In this document: positions 17,980 through 28,794 of the stretch, piece by piece
Layout of the letters: every line of letters starts with the position of its first letter
Numbering within the stretch: the first letter of the stretch is position 1
Source: Balaenoptera acutorostrata
Taxonomy: Eukaryota > Chordata > Mammalia > Artiodactyla > Balaenopteridae
Direction: 5' to 3'
Assembly (NCBI RefSeq): GCF_949987535.1
Contig: NC_080081.1
Coordinates: forward strand, 36,868,428-36,932,427
Length of the DNA: 64,000 bases
Made by a program: the position numbers and the translations under genes
The notes under the pieces: generated by a model
Told to the model about the DNA's origin: nothing
Seen by the model: only the letters and a program-made list of their open reading frames with translations
Database searches by the model: none

Positions 17980-20615
17980 TGTTGCCTGTACCAAATTTAG
18001 CACCTTTGTGATTTTAACCCAAGATTGCAGTCCTGACTGAGAAAGAAAATGAAATAAGTTAAAATTATTCAACCCACCAACAACTAAAATTCTCATGCAT
18101 CCTAACTCTGTCACTTTTTGTGGTGAGCCTTGTCTTACATTAGATACTCTTTCTAATCATGAAAATGCCGCCTTGCCCATCTCCCATACCTGCACAGCCA
18201 GCTGTGGTCAAGTGCTAAGGTTCACTGGACACAGAGATCTGCACATTCTGTTCACCCAACCTGTGCAGCTTGCATTTCTCAAACATGCACCTGTTACAAA
18301 CATTCACCTGCCTGCACACACCTGCCGAGACAGCTGCATCAAGAAGGTAGTTCTCACCAGGGGGTACTTTGGTCCCCAAAATGTCACTACTTTTGCCAAT
18401 TTCTCAAGGTTTCCTCACCCAGGCCACATATGTTAGAGTGTTAGGTAATAATTTTGCATATAATCCTGTAATCCAAGTTTTGAAACAATTAGGAAGTATG
18501 GAATGAGATAGAGATCAAAATATACATAATATGTTATGTTGTGTTGTGTTACGTTATTATAGGAGACTGCACTTGTGTCTGAGAGCAAAATGGCCTTTTT
18601 AGTACTTCCTTCATCACCACCCTAGACCTTTGGACCCATTGAATGGGATGAGCAATTTTCCAACCAGCTCTACAAAGGATTGCACTCTTCCTTGGATTGG
18701 GTGGTTAAAGATTTAGAACAAAAATCTTATATTTTATAGGTGATAGTGTAAATTGTCAGAACCATTTTGAAAAAATTACCATTATCTTATAAACTTAAGC
18801 ATGCACACTCCCTATATTATGTGAAGATGTTCATAGCAAAATTATACACAAGCACACACAAACTCTTATGTAATTATGGGCAGATGTGTGGGAGAAGGTT
18901 GACAATGATACTCCCTAAATTGTTATTTTTAACATGCATTGGTTTATTGTATATTACTGGTTAAAAATATAAAAGTTATAAATATAGAACAATGCTTACT
19001 TTGTTCTGTGAAACATGGTACATGTTGTTCTTATGCTCATCAACTATACCTTTATAATATTTTATGTGCACAGAAGATTTGCCCAATCCAGATTGGGATC
19101 AGCATGGTTTACTTTCAGTGTGAGCTGTGACTCAAGCTCTAAATATTATTTAAGGACTTAAATGTGCCTCACATGTTTGAGGGCTACAAAAACAATTAAA
19201 GATATAAACATGCTTTTGAAGAAGCTTACTGAGAAATAGAGGGAGGAGGACATGAAGAAAAATGTGGTAAAGTTTTATACAGGCTATGGTATAAATCTGT
19301 GTAGTATATACTAGAGGTAGAAAAAGTGATAGGAACAATTTCTATTTCAGAATATTGTGTCAGGAATGGCTTTTAAAATAAATGCAATATAACTTGAATA
19401 GAGTCACAAAGAAAATGATTTTCCTGAGCAGACTGATGTGGAAAAAAGATTTTCTTGGAAGAAGATTAGAGGAATCAAAGACTCTAGAAAATTTAAATAA
19501 TCAGAAACCTGAAGGCCATATTTCTGAAAGACAAAAATGTTTTACCTCACAGATATTTTTAAAGAGTGAACAACTGGAAGTATTGCCAAGAAATTCACAT
19601 TTCTTTAATAACAGAAGGAAAAACAGCATAAGATAGAAAAGTGGTTTTATTTGCACTTCAAATTTAAAATATTTAAAATGTTACATAGTAACAGAAAATG
19701 AAAATTTATCTCTTCAGTTTTTCTTAGGAATGCACAAATAGTAGTGAATTTCATTATGGCTGAGAGAAAAATCTCATAATTTTGTACCCTTTTAAATCAG
19801 ATACTCTGTATTTTCAAAACAATTTTAGATTTCATGCATTCTAGCTACAAGTGTTGCCCACTTATTGGGAAAAGTTTTTCTTGGTATTAGTCTATAATAT
19901 CACCATTGCAGGGGGAATCTGGCATTCTATAATGAAACTCTAAGTGTTTAGCATATCTAGCCAGCCCCAAAAGCTGACATGTCATTTTCTTGGGAACAAA
20001 CTAAATATATAAAGTACGATTATTTCATTATTATCTATACACTAACAATGTCAGGATCGAACAGTAAGCAATTTATACTTTCAAGGTAGGTGAGGGAAAA
20101 CATATGATTTCAAATACAAACGTATATATAAACAATACTTGACTTGAAATATTTCATATGTAATGGAATATTCCAAAACTTCAAATGAAAAATAAACAGA
20201 ATACAAAGAACAATAATACAAGCTTTGAGCAGAAAGGGAAAAGGTCTCACAAAACCCATATCCTTTTTATACAGCAGTGTTTCCTTTTCATTTAGCAGCT
20301 TCTGCAATATTTATAGAGCTGACTGGATAAGTTTGATTTTCTAGCTCCCATTTGCATCACAGGGTGAACCTCTGGATAAAAGTTAACAATTACAAAGAAG
20401 GGCTGGTTCTGTGAGATACATCAGTAGTGATAAGTGAACAGTCTGAAAAGACACATTTACTTTGAAAATCTAACAAAGATGTAGTAAAGAAAACCACAAA
20501 TGTTGCATCAATTGTAACAATCCTAAAGCACAGAGTAGTTGAATTGTGTTAAATATTTCCTGTTTATTAAAGCAACACATTAAGAGAGAACTCTGATTCA
20601 TTAGTTTTTCAAATT
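17980..20615. other. Unique-looking region, no gene recognised
   Basis: Contains a 113-codon plus-strand frame (18095-18436) in slightly GC-richer DNA. It has no recognisable domain and starts with no support, so I do not call it. Around 18760-18960 there are weak traces of an old L1/L2 tail. The rest shows no repeat I can name. Confidence 0.4.
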
Positions 20616-20619
20616 GCAA

Positions 20620-20990
20620 CCACAATATTCTCTTCAAAGATGAAGACTGATTATGTTACTTAAATGCTTCAAATTTTTCAGTAACTTCCCATTGCTCCTA
20701 GGAGTTAATCTCTCACTTTCAGATACTTTTCTTCTTATTCTTGGAATATTTTGCCTCTAATTTCATGTAGTAGATCACAGCAATCTCACTTCCTTAAGAA
20801 TATCTCCTCTGGACACTTCTAGACTAGGTAATTTCTCTCTATCATACAATCGCAGAGTATTTTCTGCTTTTGAAATAATTTATTGATTATAGATACTTGT
20901 TTAATGACCATCTTCTTAATAAGACTGTAAACTCCCTGAGGACAGATACAATGATTGTTTTAATTGAATTGCTATTTAATGAATGAGCGG
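20620..20990 (+). mobile_element. L2 3' end
   Basis: Ordered L2 landmarks: 'CAGTAACTTCCCATTGCTCC', 'TTTTCTTCTTATTCTTGGAA' (consensus 'CTGTTCCCTCTGCCTGGAAT'), 'AGACTGTAAACTCCCTGAGG', 'ACAGATACAATGATTG', and 'AATTGCTATTTAATGAATGA' at the end. It is typical of a fossil L2 in a placental genome. Confidence 0.75.
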
Positions 20991-21409
20991 GCACCTAAGT
21001 GATGAGATAAATAATTTCTATGTCTTTGATTTATAATATCATCAAACTAGAAAAACTTGACATGTCTTTAGAAACATACAGAGGAAAACAAATGAGTACT
21101 ATAAAGACCAAGATGAAACTTGTACTAAAGAAAACAAAGCAAAACAACTTTGAAGTACTGACGATTAAATTGTTGCTAAACTCTCAGAACAATTTTCATT
21201 AACTATCAGGCTAATGGAGCTCTTTCAAAACAGAATAAATGAATTAATCATGCTTAGAAGCAGTATGGTGATCTTCCACACCTAAAAATTTACTCGAGTT
21301 ATTGCGTATCTTTCCCAATGTTTTGGAAAATGTAATATTTTAGAAGTGTAAGACCAGGCTAGACAGGAGACAAGTCTTCTTAACTTCTTTATGAAGGGTG
21401 TGTTTCAAG
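20991..21409. other. No recognised feature
   Basis: AT-rich sequence between the L2 and the MLT1 solo LTR. No gene or repeat was recognised. Confidence 0.45.
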
Positions 21410-21414
21410 ACACC

Positions 21415-21889
21415 TGTATTAATTTCTTATTATTACTGGAACATTTTAGAAACTGATTTAGTAGCTTAAAACAACATCAAACTATTATCTTACAGTTCTG
21501 TACCTCAGAAGTCTAAAATGGGTAAGCAGGGCTGTGTTCCTTCTAGAAGCTCATTGGAATAGTCCATTTCTTTGCTTTTCCCAGTTTATAGACAGTGCCA
21601 GCATTACCTGGCTTGTGTTCACACATGACTTAGAACTCTGCTTTCATGGTAACAGTTTCTTCTTTGATTAACTCTCCTGTCTCCCTCTTTTCTTTATAAG
21701 GACCTGTGATTACACTGGGTCCACTTGTATAATCCAGGATAATCTCCCCATTTTATGACCCTTAATTATTAATCACATCAGCAAAATCCCTTTTTCCATG
21801 TTAAAACAACGTATTGCTTTAACATGGAAAAAGTTTCTGTGGATTAAGACATGAATATCTTTGGGGGTGTCATTGTTTAGCCCACTGCA
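21415..21889 (+). mobile_element. MLT1-type MaLR solo LTR with target duplication
   Basis: Begins TG ('TGTATTAATTTCTTATTATT') and ends CA. It follows the MLT1 order: 'GTAGCTTAAAACAACATCAA', 'CTTACAGTTCTGTACCTCAG', 'GCAGGGCTGTGTTCCTTCTA', 'TATAAGGACCTGTGATTACA', 'AATCCAGGATAATCTCCCCA', 'CATGAATATCTTTGGGGGTG', 'TAGCCCACTGCA'. The 5-bp repeat ACACC occurs at 21410-21414 and 21890-21894, as expected for MaLR elements. With no internal region it is a solo LTR left by recombination between two LTRs. Confidence 0.85.
21790..21833. repeat. Perfect 16-bp inverted repeat, 12-nt loop, in the MLT1 LTR
   Basis: 21790-21805 and 21818-21833 are exact reverse complements. The MLT1 pattern normally has 'AAAGACCCTTTTTCCAAATA' once at this place, so the right arm looks like an extra inverted copy made locally. 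Confidence 0.9.
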
Positions 21890-21894
21890 ACACC

Positions 21895-23214
21895 AGAATA
21901 GTGTGTCTCTCAAACAATAAGCATCTTTCTCCATCTATTTGAAGAACAGAGGAGGAAAAATTTTTCCTTTACTCCTTTCAGGTCTCCATAACAAAACACA
22001 GATTAACATGAGAAAAGCATACAAATTGAAGTTTTACATGACATAGAAGCCCTCATAAGGAAATAAAAACCCGAAGAAGTGGCAAAACCTAGAGTAGGAA
22101 GTAAAATGAGAAGAATAAAGGAAGATAAGTACTATTTTAACAAGTTCTGCTTGTACAGAATTCTCCTGGTCTCAAATCATCCTTAATTAAAAGGTTACTT
22201 TCTTTCTGGTATAAGGAGGACAGCTTTCTTATGGAATTTCATCTCCTCTCCTTAGGAAGAAAGGGGAGATGAGAATGCTCTTCTTGCATCTGCTATTTTT
22301 TGAGTGCCTTAAGTTCAAAGTATCCCTTATGTTGAAGTGGCAAACATTGATCTCAGAAAGCAGTTGTGCAGGAAATAGAAAACAGTACACAAGGCATTCT
22401 GCATCCTCATAAACACAGATTTATAATCAAAGAAGTCTAGGCAAGACTGCAGACAGGACATAGCTGGGCACCAGGGATTGTAGTAACTTAAGTACCACAT
22501 CATTTCATAGTATCAGCATGCAAAATTGTAATTACAAGTTTCCCTTTTCGGATTAGCAGAGCTGCACTACTAATACCAAGGCCATAATACTGTTCTTTAA
22601 TACTTATAAGATTTTCTCTTAGCACTATATACATAAGTGTATGTGTGTGTGTATCTACATATACAAGTATGCTTGCATTGATACATAATCATATATATGC
22701 ACATATATATGGGCAATATTTTTGTGCACTCCCTATAGGATAAAATAAGGTAACATTTTTATGCAAAAAATGAAGTGAACAGCAAATTTTAAGGAGAAAA
22801 TTGATTATAGATAAGGACAAATGTTAAAGTAGTCCAAAAAATGGAGTAAAAGGAATGAAAATGCAATAAAAGAGTGAACATTCTCATTTGAATTGTAAAG
22901 AACAGATTTGACAATGCGGAATATTGTATCAGAGACATAACGAACAATGTAAACCATTCTTCTACAGTTTCAGGAAAACATGACAAAAAGATTAAGATTA
23001 TATGGAGATTATGATAAATCTAGAAAAAAGAAGATATAGATTAAACTAATGCATAATTCTTATACCAGAGCATGTGTGTATGTGTAGACATGTGAGTGGG
23101 TAGTGCAGGTGAGGGAACACAGAAAACTGATAGAAAAGCAATATCGAAAAATATAAATAGATAATTTTCTTGATGCAAAATATGTGAAAATGCCTATATA
23201 AATAAGCACTTTTT
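21895..23214. other. Unassigned; possible old repeat and a short CA/TA tract
   Basis: 21960-22400 reads like a diverged interspersed repeat ('GGAGGACAGCTTTCTTATGG', 'TTTCATCTCCTCTCCTTAGG'), but I cannot name its family. 22630-22710 is a degenerate TG/TA tract. Nothing coding is visible. Confidence 0.35.
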
Positions 23215-23232
23215 AAAAGAAATAAACATTTG

Positions 23233-23530
23233 GGGCTTCCCTGGTGGCGCAGTGGTTGAGAATCTGCCTGCTAATGCAGGGGACTTGGGTTCGAGCCCTG
23301 GTCTGGGAAGATTCCCACATACTGCAGAGCAGCTAGGCCCGTGAGCCACAAATACTGAGCCTGCGCGTCTGGAGCCTGTGCTCCGCAACAAAAGAGGCCG
23401 CGATAGTGAGAGGCCCGCGCACCGCGATGAGGAGTGGCCCCCGCTTGCCGCAACTAGAGAAAGCCCTCGCACAGAAACGAAGACCCAACACAGCCATAAA
23501 TAAATAAATAAATAAATAATATTTTTTAAA
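23233..23530 (+). mobile_element. SINE-2, cetacean CHR-type SINE (older subtype)
   Basis: Same head, B box ('GGGTTCGAGCC') and (AAAT)n tail as SINE-1. It lacks the 24-bp body duplication and carries more scattered differences. It is flanked by an 18-bp target duplication with one mismatch (23215-23232 and 23531-23548, T versus G at one place). The greater divergence and missing duplication indicate an older subtype than SINE-1 and SINE-3. Confidence 0.95.
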
Positions 23531-23548
23531 AAAAGAAATAAACAGTTG

Positions 23549-24745
23549 TTTCACACACTGCTTAATGTGTATAAATAAATATATATTACTGTGTATTATA
23601 AAATACTATTATAACAATTTTAAAATTACTGATTAAACAGTTACTGTGTGGTTGCATTTGTACCGTGCACTCTATGTTGTTCATTCCATTCTGACATTGA
23701 TACTGATATGTATATATCTATATATAATCATATTTTTTAAAGATAAGAAAAGTGAAAATCAAAACATAGAATGAAATTAAATGTATGTCTCCATCAATTT
23801 GAAGGCTTTACTCTTCAAGTGAGGCAGTCCATCACCAAGATAGATTAACAGAAAATGCAGGCTACCTACAAAATTGCCAATCAAGTTTAATTTTACTGAG
23901 AGATTAAGAAAAATAACTATAGGAAATACTGAGAAGACATAAGAAAGACTAGAAAGTTTATTTCATTTAGACCTAATTAGGTTATGTTTGATTGAAAGAG
24001 TCTATAGCCCAGAGGCAAAATTTGATCACACTCTGCTCTCAGCTATTCTTTTTCTCCTAATCTGTAGCAGAAAATTTGCTTTTAATCTCTCTATAATATG
24101 CGTGGACTTTTTTTGTCTTATAACAACTTAAAAATTTAACCAACCAATGAAACAACAACAAAAAATAATCCCTCTCCAACTTCAATCACGTAAGACTTCA
24201 TTTCTTGCTCTTTCTAATAAAAAACTAAACTATTTATGACATTGAAACACTACCATAATAATTTCTAACAAAGCACCTAAATTTTTCCCTCCAAAAGTAG
24301 GTTCACTTAGAGTTGTACAATTAATACTTGTCTCACCCAGGAGATTTTCTAAATAATATTGAATAATTTAAATTATGTCCCCCCCTCACTGGAAAGAATG
24401 ACACCTACTGTCGGTGCAAAGCTCCTCCATGAAAGGTCCTTTTTTGTTGTCTGATTACTTCTGTAAAATCAGTAAGTATAGAAGGTTGAACAAATGAGTA
24501 AATATATTGTAGGTAATGGGATCCAGGTTTTTCATTATTGGAGAAACAATTTACAAATAAGAAATGAGGGGACTGGCATGGGTGAGTGGGCAGATAGTGT
24601 AGAAAGAGCCCTGTGGTTCTGGATTGAAGTCAGTTGGTATCAGTGTGAACTCATGTTTTAATATACTGTTGCAGTTTGAATACATATTAGATGCAGAAAT
24701 AAATATAGATGTGTATACATGAGGTTAGTATATATATATATATAA
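23549..24745. other. AT-rich unique-looking sequence
   Basis: No gene or repeat family recognised. Confidence 0.45.
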
Positions 24746-25240
24746 ATTTCTCAGATCTACCCACTGAAAGACCCTAAGTGCAGTGTCACCCCAGTAGCAA
24801 TGAGCACATCTAGCATCCAGATAGTGATTTCTAATACCATTGTCCGAAACAGTGAACTAGAACTCCTTGGAGAAGTGGATGGTTCCTGGCAGAGGTAGGG
24901 AATATGCAAGATGAGCCCAGAGCATCTTGTGATGACAAAAAAGTGCCAAAAAAATTTGAAAGTTGGTTCATATTGAAAGGGCACAGGAGACAGATTAAAA
25001 GTGCTCCCAAAAGCCAAAGCAGGAAAATTTTGAGCAACCAAGTAAATAATAATAGTATTAAATTATAATCAACTAATAAAATAAATATCTATGATTCCAT
25101 ACTGATATCAATAAATAATTCAGTAGAAAAGTAAATGTGGGAGAAGGGATGCCTTTTTCTTACAAGATAATTCTGATTAATAAGTATGAAAAGAATGAAT
25201 GAAATAAAAGGTCACCATTAGCACCATTAGAACACTTGCC
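24746..25240. mobile_element. Possible ancient interspersed repeat, family unknown
   Basis: The run 'GAACTCCTTGGAGAAGTGGA', 'GAATATGCAAGATGAGCCCA', 'CATCTTGTGATGACAAAAAA', 'CTATGATTCCATACTGATAT' has the feel of an old dispersed repeat. I cannot assign it from memory. The 94-codon antisense frame across it has no recognisable domain. Confidence 0.3.
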
Positions 25241-26289
25241 ACAGGCAAGTTCCCCTAATGGATTCTAAAATGAGCGGGCAAATATAAGGAGCAACAGGAT
25301 ATTTGCAATCTCAAAATATCTCCCCTCAAACAAATCTTTATTAATTTTAAATGAATAAGCAGTAATTTTACAGTGGAGACAATTTGCCACATAAAACCTT
25401 TGGTGAATATAGGGATGGTTAAATAATAACTGCACATTAAGATAAATTCAATCCTACCTTAACTTTTTTAAAAAGGATTTTCTCTGCTTAATTAAAATCT
25501 GAGTGACATTTTTATCCTGTTTTTTAGGTAATAAATTTTCTGCATGAGTATGGAAACATCTGCTCAATCAACCATAATAGAATATATATACACACATAAA
25601 ATCGTGATATTCAATAGACATGTTTATGTAAAATGTGTATCATAAACAATGGAAAAAGACTACGAAATGAATAGTGAGTGACAAAATAACAATTATGGAG
25701 TTATTATAAAATTAAGAAGGAAAACATAATAATCCCATAGCACATCTTGGATAGTGATATATATGTGCATGTTTGCGGGTGTTTAGATTAGAAAATTTAG
25801 TATATTTTTCTTCCCTGAGAAGATATATCTTGTGACAAGAGATACAGAAAATGAATGGAGTAGGGTTGAATAGATTGAACAGTTTTCCAGAAGTGTTGAG
25901 AGAATTTAGAGTTTATAACACATGTAAAAATGTCTGCTTTAGCAAAAGAAAGCATGTTCTTCCTGGCATGGAGGATAAAGAAGAGATTAATAGATAAAGA
26001 TAGCGTGTGGGTGGAAAGAAAGTGGTAGTAAAAAACCACAGAGGAAATATCTAGTTTAAATCATACGTGCATTACACATTTCACACTACAGTGCTGTCGT
26101 CAGGAGATTGAAGACTATGGAAAATATTTGATAAAATATTTCCATTAAATGTGGTAAATACTTAGGTTTGAAAAAATTGAAGTTCTGATGGTAAAGCTCT
26201 AGTTATTGGTTCTCTGTTCCATTTCCTCGATCTGAATACATCACCTGTAAATACCATCAATCTCAAGGCAGAAATGCCTATTTTGTGTG
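25241..26289. other. No recognised feature
   Basis: AT-rich DNA with no supported gene or repeat. Confidence 0.45.
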
Positions 26290-26375
26290 CAAATATTTGC
26301 TGAGTTTCTGGCACAGTTCTTGACACAAGGTGGGAACTCAGTTTGCATGAAAAACTGACTGAATCACAAAAGGTA
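26290..26375 (+). mobile_element. L2 3'-terminal fragment
   Basis: 'GAGTTTCTGGCACAGTTCTT', 'GACACAAGGTGGGAACTCAG' and 'AAAAACTGACTGAATCAC' match the L2 3'-terminal pattern of 'GTGCCTGGCACATAGTAGGT ... GCTCAATAAATATTTGTTGA'. Short, moderately diverged. Confidence 0.5.
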
Positions 26376-26979
26376 AAGTAAGGTGTTACTGCAGGTTGAG
26401 TAGTAAAAGTTTTGATTAGAATGTGTCCTAAAATCTTACTGCTTTTGGAATGGAGTCTGAAGACACACCGTGACTACCCAAATTCAGAAAGGATCATTCG
26501 ATTTTTCTTTCCTATAATGATGACAAGCTATCACCTCATACAATTACCTATTCTCATTTCACCATGATTATGGCCTTTATTTCCTTGATCCCTGCACATT
26601 CTTTCATCTTGTTAATTTCTTTGTTCACAATATTATATTCTGTTGCATGTTATTAATATATATAATTAATTATTAAGTTATAATTTATAATCTTAAAATT
26701 GTATTTATCCCTTCTTTGTTTTGATAGCTCCTGTTTTCACTAGACAGGACTACATAGCATTTCTTTATTATTTCAATTTTAAGCTTATAAAACAGCAATA
26801 TGCACAAAAATGGAAAATGACAAAAGCAGTATGCCTTTAGAAAATCAACATTGCAGTGATTTTCCTGAAAATAATTCCAGAACATAACTTCAGGTCGATA
26901 TATTTATATTTACTCCTATGAAACTTAGTTTTGTTTATTTACATATGTTTATGGCAGGCCAATTATCTTAGTAATATTT
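26376..26979. other. No recognised feature
   Basis: AT-rich DNA with no supported gene or repeat. Confidence 0.45.
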
Positions 26980-27590
26980 ATTGAACAATAAATATTTTCT
27001 TCACTGATTTGATACCACTTTTTATCATATACTAAACCAGGTTTTTCATTTTGGGTGAATTTATGGATTCTACATATTTCCATTCAGGGGCTTTTTCTTT
27101 TCCTCTATATTTCTCAATATTAGCTAAAAATAATTGTAGCCTTATAAGAAATTCTTATAACTGTAGGGTCAAACCTTTCTTAAATTAGAATTTTACATAA
27201 TTTTAGTGAAATTGTGAACAAGCCTCATAATATCTAATTGGTATCTTAATTGATATGTCACTAAAGACAGAATAATCCTGGGAGAACACTTTTTTTCACT
27301 GACTTTTTTTCTTAGAAATATTTTTTAGTGCCATTTAATATTTGTTAATAAAGTTTTCAGTTATTTATGAGATAGGTACATGCACTTCTCTTTTTTCTCT
27401 TGCATAACTTTTATTTCTATTTATAATGAAATATTGTCTTCCTTGCATTTTGTTTTTCCCCAGTATATGGGAAAATTAATACATTATTGTCCCATAATTC
27501 TGTAGTTGGTCATCTTAGAGATAATCTTATTGACTGGATTTTCAAATTATTCTCTATAATTTTCCAGGTGTATAATTTTATTAACTAAAA
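26980..27590 (-). mobile_element. Ancient L1 ORF2 fragment (antisense)
   Basis: Antisense landmarks of L1 RT occur in the correct order: 'AATAAAGTTTTCAGTTATTT', 'ATGAGATAGGTACATGCACT', 'ACTTTTATTTCTATTTATAA' and 'TTTTCCAGGTGTATAATTTT'. They correspond to the region seen at about 30110-30380 in L1-C but are far more diverged, as in L1M/HAL1-age elements. No open frame survives. Confidence 0.65.
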
Positions 27591-28794
27591 ATTTTAGATT
27601 CATTTATATAAAGAATTTTAACTGAATAATTGAAAAAGAATTTCAGTTGAATAATAATTTCAACTGAATAATAACATGTCTTTTAAGTAAATACTTTCAC
27701 AAAGTACCAGAAAAACATTTCAAATTGACAAAATTAAGTATTGTATTTGGCCAGAAGGAAAACTTCAAAGATGGTCTTCAATCATCTATGAATAAATAGA
27801 GTGTAGATGATTAAAGAATTTTAATTTTTCAAAGAAAAGGCATTTACTTTGTATTTCTTATGAGTACCTTTTAATAAAAGATTTCCCAACGTTTTTGCTA
27901 GCACTTGTTTCAAAGTAAAACATTTGCACGCATATACTGACATCTGGTGGATATTCAATTTATGATCTCGTGGCTATTCAGTGTAGTACTTCTAATGTAA
28001 TGAGAGGGGAAGTAAATAAAATGTACCGTAAGAACAAAGTTCTAGCTAAAATTATAAAGAGAGTAATAATTTATTTTTATTTTATATTTATGGGAATGTA
28101 AATGTAAGAAAAATGTAAACGGTTTTGTTAGATTCTTAGTATGCTTATTCCTATTGGGTTTTCAGGGTGTAGCATGTATAGAAAATTATTTATAACTCAT
28201 CATATCCTAGTGTCTAATATCTTGTTTTGCACGCTGCAGATGTTTTGCACTTATGTTATTTACATAAATGTTATCCTGTATTTCAAGACAGCTAAAATTG
28301 TTACTGGGTTAAAACATCTTCAGGTAGAAGAATTGACTGAAAAAAATGGAGATGCTACACATTTAGCAATGTTTTATTAAATTAGGAAAATCTCCAGAAG
28401 TGGGAAGAAAATGCACAATGGAGTGTTATTAAAGTACAATATTCCAGAAGCAAGGGTATTTTTTTAATGTTGAAAAAGTAGACTATATAAAGCAAAGCAC
28501 TTCATCTGTGGATGGCTAGACCTGTTGCATGAAGATCCCAAGTAGGTCTAAAAGCCCAACTAGTAGCTGCTGAAACTAATAACTTAAAACTGTTGTGAGA
28601 CTCAATTCTGGCCCTGTGGCATAGCAAGTGTTAATTAGGACCAAGACTGGTATCATAAACTCAGGGTTTAATATTATCTTTTAATTATAATAATCCAGAT
28701 CCTTAAATGCTGAATGACCCCTCCCATCCTATGAAAGAATAATCCTGAGGTTTTAGGCACTGACAACCTTAAAATTTCACATTCCCCATAGACA
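27591..28794. other. No recognised feature
   Basis: Unique-looking DNA up to the abrupt left edge of L1-C. A 79-codon frame (28141-28380) has no recognisable motif. Confidence 0.4.

Noticed and set aside
18095..18436. 113-codon Cys/His-containing frame
   Set aside because: No recognisable domain, no zinc-finger spacing, no splice or promoter context, and no length beyond chance for this slightly GC-richer stretch.
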